From positions 30,627,120 through 30,691,119 of the forward strand of contig NC_044006.1 in assembly GCF_900496995.4 (NCBI RefSeq): DNA of 64,000 nucleotides. The letters are read 5' to 3'. The notes beneath the pieces are model-generated. The model was not told where the DNA came from and searched no databases. It saw only the letters and a list, made by a program, of their open reading frames with translations. Source of the stretch: Aquila chrysaetos chrysaetos (taxonomy: Eukaryota > Chordata > Aves > Accipitriformes > Accipitridae). This document shows, piece after piece, positions 27,906 through 39,315 of the stretch. The position numbers were made by a program, and so were the translations under genes. How positions within the stretch are numbered: the first letter of the stretch is position 1; each line of letters opens with the position of its first letter.

Positions 27906-28012
27906 ATGTGCTGTGGGCCATTAGCCTGGAGCAGGACCCTGTTATAAACCAGGGACACAAGGACAGCAATGCTGAAGTCTTTTGCAACGTGATGGCCAGG
28001 TCAGAGCCCTGA
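27906..28012 (+). pseudogene. psi-V1: TRG V relic, framework 1 only
   Basis: After a good acceptor (tttcactttccag) the sequence reads VLWAISLEQDPVINQ and then EVFCNVMA. This matches the start of psi-V3 (ALHLDQEPVSI then VKFTCKV), including the framework-1 Cys. The reading stops at a TGA after about 35 codons. No framework 2, YYC or RSS follows, so this is a truncated V fragment. It keeps TGG where psi-V2 and psi-V3 have TGA. It is the most AMPH-proximal V relic that I found. Confidence 0.5.
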
Positions 28013-29127
28013 GTCAGCACTGAGTCCTCCCAGGAAAGGCCCCAGAGAAGCGGCTCCACCTCCATCTCTGAGGCTCTGACCTCACTGGGGGAACAGCCAT
28101 CTCCATACAGAAAAATCTCTGTCTCTGCGTGAGAAGGTACCTGTGTCCTGTTAGGATTCAAGCGAGAGAAGGAAGGCAGCAAGTGCTGCTCCTGTGCCGT
28201 GTGGGAGTGGGCACCAAGCCACAAGCCTCTTCCAGTCTGCAAACCCTACCTGCCAGGGATGGTTTGTGGGCATCTTCCACCAGGTTTCCTTCCCCTCAGC
28301 CCTGGCCATTAGACTAGCCATAGGAACCAATGTAGAGATCGAGCAGGAGGAATATCATTTTGAGCTGGAGAAATAAATGATAAATGTTGGCATGTCCCTG
28401 TAACAAAACAGTATGTCCTCAGACAGAAGGTCACTGCAGCTATCTATCTGTGAGATGAAATTCAATGGCAGCATGTAGGAATAGAGGAGAAGAAATTAAG
28501 AAAATGTACAGTATCCAACCAAAACTGAACCAAATATAGGTAACCAAAATGACTAGACAATATGCAATGGTGAAGGACATATGGGTACTAGTGAATGTTA
28601 AGTGCCCAGACACACTCAGGCTCTAACTGTGATTATAATCAGGAGTGAGGCACATTATCCTTCAGGATCTCTGTAACATGCCCTGCTTCTGCAAAAGGTC
28701 CCATCAATATTTAAATATACTAAAGTACCTGAGGACTGCATTGCTCTGCATTTTATATGAATGAAAGAATGAGCAAGAGGGGCCGTGGGAGCCAGCAGAA
28801 ACCCCCCCCAAACATACCCACAGGGACCAGTTCCCAAAGGAATGCCTCTCTGGCTGCCTCTGCATGTCTCCTCCTGCTCAGCAAAGCCCATCATCACCCT
28901 TAGCCTCACTGTGGCAGCCCTGGGGCCATGCCCCCCCTTTCCCACCCAGCTCTCAGCCTCCGTGCTGGGGCCAGAGGGAGGGATCGGCGCTGCTGTCCTG
29001 ACAGCCATCCCAGTCTCTCCAGGCCAGGGAAAGCCATGGTGCTGAGACTGGTAGGAGGATGGGAGACTAAAAATGGATTTCCAGCCAGCATCTCCTCACC
29101 GCCGCTCTCTCTCCTGTTTGCCTCCAG

Positions 29128-29405
29128 ACCTGCTGTGAGCCCTTCATGTGGATCAGCATCTGGCTTTTATCAGCCGGCAGCCGCAGCAGAGCATCATCGG
29201 CCAAGGGGCTAATGGCTCGAGCTCCAGCTACATCCACTGGTACCAAGCCCTGGGCAACGGGCCACCACTTTACCTCTCCTCAAACCCAGGTCCTGTTCAG
29301 GACACCAGTGTCCCTCCCGTGAAGGTCACAGCCTATTTCCCACCCAGAGACAATCTGCACGCTGAGAATATGTAGAGTGGGAAGCTGTTGAAATGCAAGG
29401 CTGGC
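29128..29405 (+). pseudogene. psi-V2: TRG V pseudogene
   Basis: The acceptor tttgcctccag is followed by CTGCTGTGAGCCCTTCATG. Read in frame this gives LL*ALHVDQHLAFISRQPQQ, aligned with ALHLDQEPVSITAQP of psi-V3. Framework 2 is clear (SYIHWYQALG). Framework 3 is seen as TICTLRI after a frameshift. A possible remnant of the terminal Cys is at about 29393. Lesions are the TGA near the V-exon start, loss of the framework-1 Cys by deletion, at least one frameshift and no recognisable RSS. A short ATG frame upstream (29036) could be a leader remnant. Confidence 0.66.
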
Positions 29406-32400
29406 TCCAATCCAATTGCAATTCTGTAGTATAAATATGTTTCTACCTACAACACAGGAGGTTCCTGTTAGCTCCAGAGGCTTCTGGCTCCCCTTAGGGT
29501 TATCAGGCTCCTAGATGTGGCCTGACATCAGTTCTCTTTGCTCTGCATCAGCCCTGGGAACATTGGTAGACAACAGGCAGCGAGTTTTATCAGCACAGGA
29601 GAGGATGTTCTGATGAAGTTATTTGGTTTCCAGGGATAAATGCTCTTGGCAGAGCTTGACAGGTTTAGTGTTTCTGACACAGTACCATTTTTTGACAGAT
29701 TTCAAACTGTTCCTAATAAAGAAAGGAAGGGGAATGAGTTTGAAGTTTTAATATAATTACATTTGCATCATGAATGAGCAGAAGAACAACGTCTGTTTTA
29801 CATAACATTACTTCTGCTAGTCAAAGATTTTACTCTTACAGAAATGCCCTTCTTTTGAGCAAACCCTCATGCCCTGTGGAAGTACTGAATGGGTTATTTG
29901 CGTGGTCAGTTGCTTTGAGTCCATCACCAGATGGCCACCAAATGCAATGACTCTGGAGGTAGATTCAGGGGGTAACACGTTAGGGAATGTTGTGGTAGTT
30001 TCTCATTAACACGACAGGTTTCTAAATTAATTCTTTCCTTTCACCCAGTCTGAATGCTTGAAGGCTGCAGAGGTTTGTGCTCACTTTGAAGAGAGCAGAT
30101 TTAAATATCTTTGCTTTCAGCGCTGATGGAGAAGCTGGCAGTGATGTTATAGTTCCGATTGCCCATGGCTATTAACGAGCCCAGATTAACATGGGACGCC
30201 ACCGTCTTTCCTTCCAACTATGAATGTGACTGGAAATAAGTGCATAAGCTGTTGGTACATTCTTTTGCGTGCTTTAAGGTGTAATGGTATTTTTCCTACA
30301 TCAAAGTGAGTAGCACATGCACTCATCAGACATTTTGCTTTAGTCCTGAAAATGTCCAAACTTTCCTCTCCTAAACATTTTTTCCAATCAGTGAAAATAA
30401 TGTTTCCTTTATGTTTAATCTGACCCTTTCTCATTTGCCTACTAGATACAATCTGATTACCAATACTCCAGGCAGGAACCAGGCTGCTCTTCATCTCTGA
30501 ACAAAACTCAGGACTACTCTCTTAATCAGGATCCCCCATGTAGTAAAATGAACATTTAGCAGGAAATTAATTCAGTTATTGTGATTGCTGTCATGTTTAT
30601 ATCTGGTTTGTCATTGACCCGTTGCTGTGTTAGGTGCTTCAGAAGAATGCTCTGTGAAACCATCTCTACCCCTGGGGAGTTATGCTCTCAATCAATGAGC
30701 AAAACAGACAAAGACTAGGGAAAGGGTGAAGAGTTACTCTAGTTTTTTTTCCAGTCAGGCACTTCAGCACAGAAAGGTTTCTGGCTGGGTATCACCGAGC
30801 ATTTATGTGCCCAGCTGAGCTTGCTGCAGGGATGGGCATTCTCCACCACTGCAAGCCTGAGCTTTTGCAGCTGGCCTGAGACAAGGGAGAGGGGGGCTGA
30901 GGTCAGGCCCCGGCAGTGCCCTTTTACCAGGCTGCTCACCGACATGCCGATGCCAGCAGAGACGAAGCGGCCAGAACGTGAAGCCATTCCTCCTTCCTCC
31001 AGGAGGAAGGAGATGTCTGGAGCAATGCATGCGATGGTGAGACCACAGTTACACAGTGTGTGTGACCCCCTCGACCACTATTTTTGTACAGAAAACTAGG
31101 CCTGCACAGCAAAACACCACCAATGTCTTCATTGGTTGATGTCCCAGACACTGGATGGTGCAGGAGTTTTATTGGGGTGAGGGGAAGCCCTACCTACTAA
31201 TTGTGCCGCGCTTTATACGGCAAGGTGGGAGGAATATTAGCTACCTGGAGCTGTGTCCTCCCTGCCCATGATGAGAGGCAGGGCAGTATGCGCAGGAAGA
31301 GGTGAAATGGTATTGTGGAAAAAGAGATGATCTTGGGCACAAAACATTTCTTACAGGGTAGAAGGACATTGTTTCTATTTTTATTTATGTTCTCCTAATC
31401 AAGTCCTGCTGCGCTGAACGTCTTACCGTTGTTACGTTGTCCCACTCAATTTCAGACTGACCTGCAAGTGTTTTAAGTATGTTAGAAAACGCCCAGGCTA
31501 GCTGTCTGTATGTCTGAGCACTCACAAGCTCAGGCAGCACAACAAGCAAGGGCTGGAGGAAAGGGAGGAGGATGGTGCTTGTACAAAGTTGATTGTAGCT
31601 GCCTTTGGCTTGGGGCTGGGTGCCAGGAAAGCAGAGCACATCTCTGCCCAATGAGACCCACGTGGGTGCTCTGCAGCTCTCAAAAACCTGTCCCTTGGCC
31701 AGTTGTCTGTGATTATCCAGGAGAGTAGTGACGGGGCTTGGTATTAGCTGTGCGCTAGAACAGAGAAAGATGCTGGTGCCTGCTGGGCAGGACAACAGTG
31801 CAGTGACCTGGTCTGGTTAGAGGCTTGCAGGCACAGGCAGCACTTGCCAATGGCGTCACCAAGATTTCACATCAACGCCCCCCTCTCTGCCTCTTTTTTA
31901 ACAGGAAATTAAGCCAACACTGTAAAAAAACATCACTTGGCTCTTCACCAATTCATTTGCTTTTTTTGAGGGGGCAAGGTATCCGTATATATATTTTTTA
32001 ATTTTTTTGTCTCATTAGGGTTGAACTATCCCAGCATGTCTGAACTTCCTTTTCTGAGGAGCTGTGGCAGAACTAGAAAAAATTATGGGCCCTTTGAAAA
32101 CCATCCAAGTTAGTCTCTTGCCTTGGAAGGAATTTGTATGTATTACTTATTCTTAATGGTGTCAGAATATATTTCTTCTCAGTTTTACATCACACTTCCA
32201 TTTTTCCCCCAGCCTAATTATGTGGTTTGGTATCAGCAATATGCTATTAACCAAGTCCCAAGCTCAAATGACACTTGGCAGATAACTTGTGGACAAATAG
32301 CTTGATTCCCCTGTGTGATGGCTGAGAAACATGTGCAATACAACCTGCACTGGTTTTCCATTTCTCCCCCTCCTCACACTGTGCAGCAGTACGTGCCTTT

Positions 32401-32543
32401 GCCAGCAGAAGCAGGGAGTACGCCTCAGTCCCTCTTCCTCACAGATGGGGTGCCTGTGGTTTGAGAATACCCCCATGACCCCAGGGATGAGGACTTCTTG
32501 CTGCAGCCTCATCCCTGCTGCGTCCTCCCTTCTCTCCCTCCAG
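29406..32543. other. Intergenic, between V pseudogenes
   Basis: No intact gene. A possible V framework-2 scrap lies at 32190-32270 and is listed separately. The minus strand at 31385-31795 has a 136-codon open frame with no recognised domain. Confidence 0.45.
32190..32270 (+). pseudogene. Possible V framework-2 scrap
   Basis: After an AG preceded by a pyrimidine tract the sequence reads PNYVVWYQQYAINQVPSS. This resembles the IHWYQQxPxxAP framework-2 core of the other V segments and lies about 300 bp upstream of psi-V3. No flanking Cys or YYC is visible, so a chance match is quite possible. Confidence 0.27.
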
Positions 32544-32876
32544 GCGTGCTCTGAGCCCTCCACCTGGACCAGGAGCCAGTCTCCATCACAGCCCAGCCAT
32601 TTCCAGAGGACACTGTCAAATTTACCTGCAAAGTAACTGGAGGGTCACGGTTCACCTACATTCACTGGTACCAGGTGTCACCTGGGAGCCGCTCCCCACC
32701 CAAAGAGGCTGGTCTGTAATCACCCTTTCTGGGTCTGATATTAATTGGGACACAGGTTTCCCCCAAAAGAAATATCTTGTCTACACACACACACACAGAG
32801 ACACCTGCATGCTGCTGGTGCACGAGCTGGACAACCAAGTCAGCAGGTAGTACCGCTGCCCGCGTGGGACTGCACC
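32544..32876 (+). pseudogene. psi-V3: TRG V pseudogene
   Basis: The acceptor tctctccctccag precedes a nearly full V exon. It reads VL*ALHLDQEPVSITAQP, then VKFTCKVTGGSRFTYIHWYQ, then a shifted frame giving TCMLLVHELDNQVSR*YRC. The framework Cys, Trp and terminal Cys are all visible. Lesions are a TGA at codon 4 of the V exon, a TAA at about 32718, a frameshift and a TAG two codons before the terminal Cys. A CACAGCC heptamer follows the terminal Cys at the expected distance. The leader is not identified. Confidence 0.8.
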
Positions 32877-32915
32877 CACAGCCGTTCCCTTAACCTTCGG
32901 CCATTTACTACGGCA
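32877..32915 (+). other. Decayed 23-RSS of psi-V3
   Basis: Heptamer CACAGCC, 23-bp spacer, then ACTACGGCA, which matches the consensus nonamer ACAAAAACC at only 4 of 9 positions. Its place right after the V end is the main support. Confidence 0.4.
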
Positions 32916-34213
32916 GTGATGTGTTTGCAGAGGAAAGATCCCCACAATGCTGTGAACTTTGTGTGTAGAGACATTCCACCTTATTTGTCTAGACGTGGGA
33001 GAACAGCAGGCACAAAGGCCAGGAAGTGCTTGATAGGGGACTAGGGGCATCCAGGAGGGAGAGAACAAGGAAGGGAGAAGTGCTATCGTAAATGACTAGG
33101 GAACAGGAGGGCATTTTGATGAAACTGCCGAGTTTGCACGTCCCGTGGCAGTTTTCACGTTTTACCCCAGGTAAGGAACTTTACGGATGCAAAATCCAGA
33201 GGGCTGAAGAAGCAAAATGCTTTCCAGATGTAAATCGGGAAGGGCACAGTAAATGCTGGTGAATCCTTATGGGAGAAAACCACCTCCATCTTAGACTCCT
33301 TTTCAAACTATCTTCAGCTGAAGGCCTGGGCAGGAGGCAGGAGGGACTGCATAGTGCCTATGATTTCCAAGGGGCCACCCTAGGAGCCATGTAGCACTGT
33401 CTGTTGCAGATCCCTCTTGCTACCCCAGGGCAATTCAATAAAAGTGCAGTCTTTGGGAGAGTCAATGAGCAGTATCCTACTTTGCACGATGGTGAGCATC
33501 TTGTCCTTCCTTCCTAGGTTGTTGACTCTTCCTTCCTGGGCTGTTGAGTGATGTGAGGTACGCCACACAGCTGATTGATAAGCAGCTGGGAGGTGCTGCT
33601 AAGCTACGGTTTATTTATCAGATAAAAGTCAAGCACAAACAAGAGCTATTTACAGAAATATGGTACTTAATGATACAGTCTCAGCAGTTTTTATGAAGTT
33701 GTATCAAAGGTTTCTAGGACTAGAAGTGAAATTTTAAGACACCTGTCAGATCCTGCAGTCCATCTTGTTCTCCACGTAGGATTATTTCTTATATTGTTTC
33801 TATGGAAATCTAGTTTTAGCAGTCCCCAAAATGGAGCTGCCATCATCTCCAAGGGGAAATCATGGGCTATAGCCTGGCTTACCTCAAGATCAGGACATTG
33901 TCTTGATTGACAGCCTGAATTTGCTGTACTAGCAAGGGCTACTAACACTGAGTTCACTTACTCTTCTAGGTCACAGAAGAAAAGGTTTACCACTTTTTCC
34001 TGCAACAACTAAAGAATGCAAAGCACTTAGGGAGATTCACAAGAAAGGGGTCCTTTTCTGAAAACTATTTTTAACTAACACTAATGAGAAACAGAGAAAG
34101 CCAGTGCTTCTGAAGTTGCTCAGGGCTATATAGATTTAGGTTTTCTGAACAAAGCATTTGGTACTTTATTGCATATTATTTTTATAAAGCAAAGATTTAA
34201 GGGAAAAAAAAAA

Positions 34214-34350
34214 TCATTGAGTCAGAGAGTGAATATTTTTCAGACGCTGAATTGCGAAGAACTCCATTCCCATGTTTATCCTGTGTTTGTCTACACCTTC
34301 CAGCAAGCACCGAAGGGTGGACGAGGATCTATATTTGAGCAGTCGATCTT
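34214..34350 (+). pseudogene. psi-V4: TRG V relic, FR1-FR2
   Basis: The open stretch reads VNIFQTLNCEELHSHVYPVF and then VYTFQQAPKGGRGSIF. It aligns without gaps to V6 (VLINCHISDTDFDNVF then IHWYQQRPNAAPKRI). Cys, the VF pair, the QQ pair and the framework-2 Pro coincide, and the Cys-to-Trp spacing of 14 is kept. The conserved WY is TF here. No leader, framework 3 or RSS was recognised. Confidence 0.47.
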
Positions 34351-37300
34351 CCTTTTCCAGGCTGTGCTGCCTCTTACACCTCATATGTGAGTGGGCAAGG
34401 TAAGAAACTTCTGACGCGTATGTCTCCAGGCTCAGTGATGTGCAAGTCCTGGGCCAGTGCAGCACTGCTGTTGATCTTGCAGCTTTTTGCAGTTTTACAA
34501 AATAAACTCACATAATATTTTTTTTTTATCCCACTCAGAAAGCCACAAACATCGTTTCCAATTGCAACAGGCCTTCACTTCTGACTATTTTACCATTAAG
34601 ACAGGAAACCAACAAAATGCTGTTTAAAGATCTAACAGCTATGAATGGCAAGTGCTACACCATGAAATGATAAAGAGTTGCTTTGATGTTAACGTTGCAC
34701 TTCTAGAAGGTACTTTTCCCACGCTTTGTATTGGTAACGGGATTTTCGCTGTTGGTGGGAGCTAGAGCCCCTTCTTGTGACTCCCTCTTGATGTGTGGTC
34801 AGTGTGAGTGCTCAGCACTTTGCAAGGTGGACCGTTCAGCCAAAGCCCAGCAGAAAGGAGAGGAAGACCCCCTTACTTTGGTAGGTTTTGTACAGGAGCC
34901 AGCCACAGCGCTCTCCCATGCTCCATTCAGCTTCTGCTAGAATGGAAATGACTGGCTTTCCCTGTACCTTGGGTGGTTTAAGCTCCCAGGAAAGGCCTGG
35001 GTTGACTCTGCTGAAGTCAGGAGTACCTTGAGTATTGACCTGAATGGTAGCAGATACAAGTAACGAGAGGAAGAAGAGAAAGATAGAAAGGAAGCAAAGC
35101 CACAGTCAAAGCACCGGGGAAGGAAGGAACCTGCATTCAGGTGTCTCCAATGCAGTGGGGAGCAACGGGATAGGGCGACTGAGGTGTGGAGTGGACTCTT
35201 TCCTTATTCGAGATGGCCCTGGTGTTCCAGATAGGCCTAAAGTGTCCTAAAATTTGAATAATGCTTTCATGCACCTCTTTACAGTTCCTTCCTTGCCGGG
35301 CGCACCTCCTCGTCTTGTCTGCCTTGGTGAAATAGCTGACCTGAAATTTCATGTCTTCTCAACAAGTTGTAAGTTTTGAGCAAAGGAAGAAGACAGCCAT
35401 GAAGGTGAATATTTTGTCAAGATAGAAGCATCTACAAAAAGACTGTTGGAAGGCAATCCTTAAGTTACCTAAATTCTTATTAATCACTCTAACTGATTAC
35501 TGAGCATTTGAATGGCTTTACATTCTCTTCATAGTTGCTGCGATACACCTATCAGATGTATTGATGCAGGAAGCACGCTTAAATTGTTAACTTAAAAGTT
35601 CCTAGCTGACATCAGAACAACGACCAACACTGAATTCAGTTGCACCTCTTAGAGAGCCCTGATCACTCATATCTCAAAAAAGGCTCGAACAGGCTCATCA
35701 AAACCACATGCTGGTTCTCCACGCTGAGCTGGATTAAGCCATTCAAAGTCAGACTTGCTTGCGGACAAACTTGTACCTAATAGGTCATTTAACACTGAGC
35801 TGTATGGAGCTATACAAAGCCCCTGATGACATTATGATTTTATATCATGTACGAGAGAAACCACCAGCACAGTTCTGGGTTTGCAGGAAGAAAGAGTCAA
35901 GACCTTTTTTTGTAAAAAGTGGTTGATTTGTTGCTTTCCTTATCAGAAACTCTTTTAAACATAAGAAGTTGATAGGAGTTAGGCCAGGCTGAAAAAAAAA
36001 AAAATCTCTGTGTGTAGGTTGTCTCCAGTTATTTGAGTGTGTTTGAAATCCCACTGAGACAAGTAGAAAGACTCCCTGTGACTTTGGATGGGAAACTCCA
36101 ATCAATTTGGGGGCAGAAATAGAAGTGTGTGAATTATTTCATGGTGGTGGGAAAATTGTATCTTGTGTAAGCAACTGATTTCTACTTTAAAAACAAAGAA
36201 ACATGATAGCATCAGTATCAGCAAACTGTCATTATAAAGCCTATTTTTCAGACAGTCTGGAAGGGGAAGCAGCAGAGTTGGGAGATAGTGGCGGGAGAGG
36301 GCTGCTCATCAGCAGGTTTTCAGATCTCAGTACTGAACTTTTTTTTCAATGAGATTCTGGCTTGCCTGATTAATGCGAGATGATATAAAAATACTTAGGC
36401 CCACATGCCACATTTGGCTTGGGAAGTGTACACTATTTTGATTAGAAAATCAGATAGTAAACCTTATGAAAAGCATAGAAAGCATGTTCTAAAAATGGCT
36501 CTCTTGCAAGTTTAAGAACATAATAAGAACACAAAAATGAGCATATTACTACTGATGCCCTGCAGACATCATAGAAGTTTACACTATAAAGCATCACCAT
36601 TTAAGCTGGAGAGCTAAACGTAGATTCTAGCCTGCTAAAATTTGTCATGGTACCAAGACCATGAGAAATGGTTGAGTATGAAGACAGCTGCCCCCGACAG
36701 GCAGAGGAAAATCCCACCTTCTCAGTAAAGTGGGAACCAGCAGCTGTAGGGCCAGGTAATGGATGATGTTTGCTGGACAGGCATACTTTTCATACATGTT
36801 TATGATTTTTTAATTACTGGAGCTGCCAGTAAAAGTTTGAAAACACTGGAGTTTCCTTTGCAGTACTGGGTAACTCCACACACTTGCCGTAGGAACAGGG
36901 ATTTCAGGTAGAAGTTATATTACAGGATCCAATTTGATGTTCAAGGTTCAAAATGAATGGGACAAATTGTTAAAAGAAGAGCTTCAGAGGTATCGTCATG
37001 GGATGAAAAATTATCCTACACTCGGAGCCTCCAACACCTCAGTCAGTAAGAGAGTTAAGGAATGAAGCTGATCTCTGTCTAGTACCATATCTGGGGGATA
37101 AATCTCAGAGAACAGGGCTCTCACTACAACAAGCAAAGATGTATCTAGGCGGAAATGAAGCAAGGGGAACTCAGGCAACAAATAAGGCCTTATTTGAGTG
37201 GGGCAATGAACTGCTGAAGCATCTTGCCTATGACTGTGGTACTACAGTGTCTGTTGCTGATCACAAGGCAGTTTTCTTGAAGAAAAGCTGTAGTTGCTCA

Positions 37301-37455
37301 CAGAGGACTTAATTTTGGGAGCTGCTGTGGGTGGTCGTATCCATTTGCAGGGTACCATCACTTGCAGAAACTTCCATATGCGGATGGAAGAGATCTCTTG
37401 TGGCCCCCAAAAAGCCTGAGTTATTTAAAGGAGGTGCCACTGGCTGACGGGAACC
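34351..37455. other. Intergenic, no gene seen
   Basis: 3.1 kb with only short chance frames and A/T runs. I found no V-like core motif (HWY or YYC context) in it. Confidence 0.45.
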
Positions 37456-37558
37456 CGAGCCATTCGTTTCTCTTCCTTAGGTCCCTGCTCCCTCCTGCCA
37501 GGGACGGACTCTGCTCCTGGCTGGTTCAGGGAGGCAGGCTCGACATCGTGCGATGCAC

Positions 37559-37994
37559 ATGTTGCTGCTGCAGGTGCTTCTGGCTGCATCAGCCCTTTGC
37601 TGTAGATGTGAGTCGCAGGGGGTTGTGAGACTGGGGCTGGTCACTGCTGTCACGACAGTGCTGTTTCTCTGCTTCCCCTTGTAGATGGAGCTGCACAAAT
37701 CCTCAGGCAGCCAAAACCTTCCACGAGCAGAGCCGTGCAAATGACTGCGCGGATCAGCTGCCATTTTTCTGGGTCAGACTTTCTGAATACCTTCATCCAC
37801 TGCTACGAACACAAACCCAGAGAAGCACCAAAGCACATTCTGTACGTGCAATCAGGGGTTCCTTATTTTTATGAAAAATCTTACAGAGATATTTTTTGGG
37901 CCAAAAAGGTGAGGACAGAGTCCATCTGTACTCTGACAATAAATAAAATCACAAAGCAGCAAGAGGCTACCTATTATTGTGGCTCCTGGGGCCG
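37559..37994 (+). CDS. TRGV: V5: TRG V segment with FR2 Trp-to-Cys
   Basis: The leader exon starts at ATG 37559 (MLLLQVLLAASALC). By homology it ends at 37601 (43 nt, as in the other V segments) before GTAGAT. A better donor, GTGAGT at 37608, would also keep phase 1. The V exon is 37685-37994, with acceptor ccccttgtag. It is open from GAAQILRQPKPS through ARISCHF, FIHCYEHKPREAPKHILYV and SICTLTINK to ATYYCGSWGRTA. Both disulfide Cys are present, but the invariant framework-2 Trp is Cys (TGC). Together with the poor RSS nonamer this makes function doubtful, though no stop or frameshift is seen. The chain would be a gamma variable domain on the T-cell surface. Confidence 0.82.
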
Positions 37995-38034
37995 CACAGC
38001 CTTAGAAAACCATCAGGCAGCTGCCAGAGGAATC
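37995..38034 (+). other. V5 RSS, heptamer kept, nonamer degenerate
   Basis: The heptamer CACAGCC directly follows the V5 coding end. With a 23-bp spacer the nonamer is CAGAGGAAT (2 of 9 consensus positions). With 24 bp it is AGAGGAATC (5 of 9). This is the weakest RSS of the open V segments, so rearrangement is probably inefficient. Confidence 0.55.
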
Positions 38035-38492
38035 TCCTCTGTGCTCCCAAGGGCTGGAAACCTCACCTGACTCCAGGGTCCTGCTTGCCAGGCTGGGCTC
38101 GCCTGCAGGAACTCATTAGGGTGACAAGTTGTGAAAAATAGCATACAAGTGCTGCTTGCCTGCTTTAGATGACTAACCTGGAAGGAAAGGCAGAAGGGAG
38201 TTGCACTACCTGTGAGAGATCGAATCAAAGTTTAACCCTGCGTCTCTCCTTGCCGGGTGCAGCCCAGCACTCTGCCTCCAGCAGCAGGCAACAGCACGTT
38301 CCTAGAGGAGACCAAACACACAGCAGCAATTTCCCAGAAATGCTTCCTGATCTCAGTGATTTAGGGCAGCAATTTTGCCTGCTTTCGAGGGGCATCTCTG
38401 CTCTTCCATCCTCTGGTAGCCGATGTACCTTAAAAATTCAGATATGAAGAACTGACTTTAAAAGCTAGCACATGGTAATCATATGTTGGGGG

Positions 38493-38522
<30 letters not shown>
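38493..38522 (+). repeat. Poly(A) tract, 30 A
   Basis: An uninterrupted run of 30 A residues, with a second A run at about 38570-38579. No retroposon body or target-site duplication is evident beside it. Confidence 0.9.
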
Positions 38523-38524
<2 letters not shown>

Positions 38525-38823
38525 GACTCTTTACTCATCATCCAAACAAATTCCCTGCAGAAAAATAGAAAAAAAAAAAGTTTGCCTCAGTAGTGAGATC
38601 TCTTCTTACAAGGCTTTTTTTTGGGTTTGGTTTAGTTTGGTTTTTTTGTTTGCCTTCCATTTAAGTGTTAGTCAAAGGAAATGGCTCGTGCATCATTATT
38701 TAACACATCCACAGCTGGCACAGCCTCATTGGATGGTTTTCTGCTGCTCAGATCTGCTTCACCCCCGCTTGAGTCTGGCCCTGACCCTGTCCCCGTAAGG
38801 AAGCCATAAGGAGGGCAGTGACA

Positions 38824-39276
38824 ATGTGGCTGCTGAGTGCTTTCATCCTGGCAGCTGTTTTTTCTTGTATGTGCCCTGCGCACCCCGCTGCCTGCACGTC
38901 CGCCAGTGGCAAAGTGGACCCTCTCTTATCTCAGCTTCATGCCTCTAATTTTTCTCTTTCTTTCACACAGGCAGTTCTGCACAAGTCTTGCAGCAAACCC
39001 CCATATCCGTCACCAAGCCAGAAAGCAAAACGGTGCTAATCAACTGTCACATCTCCGATACTGATTTTGATAATGTTTTCATTCACTGGTACCAACAGAG
39101 GCCCAACGCAGCTCCCAAGCGCATTGCCTACATGTCCTCCAGGGTCTTCCTCGAAAACAAGTCCGATGAGGGAAAGTTTAGTATCGAGAAGGACGCTGCC
39201 AAATCTGTCTGCACCCTGACGGTGAGCAAAGTAACTCTGCAAGACTCTGCTACCTACTACTGTGCTAGGTGGGATG
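38824..39276 (+). CDS. TRGV: V6: TRG V segment, intact
   Basis: Leader exon 38824-38866 encodes MWLLSAFILAAVFS plus one base, with donor GTATGT. V exon 38971-39276 has acceptor tctttcacacag. It reads SSAQVLQQTPISVTKPESK, INCHISDTDFDNVFIHWYQQ, RPNAAPKRIAYMSS, SVCTLTVSKVTLQDSATYYC and then ARWD. The framework Cys, Trp and YYC are all in place. The sequence is open in phase, and a usable 23-RSS follows directly. There is an NKS sequon in the loop before framework 3. It looks functional and would be joined by RAG to a downstream J. Confidence 0.93.
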
Positions 39277-39315
39277 CACAGCAGTAGAAAGCCATAGGGG
39301 ACCCGCACAAAGATG
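39277..39315 (+). other. V6 23-RSS
   Basis: CACAGCA, 23-bp spacer, ACAAAGATG (6 of 9 nonamer positions). The CACA core is kept. Confidence 0.85.

Noticed and set aside
31385..31795. 136-codon open frame on the minus strand
   Set aside because: No recognised domain, no splice or promoter context, and composition like its surroundings. Treated as chance, although a homology search could change this.
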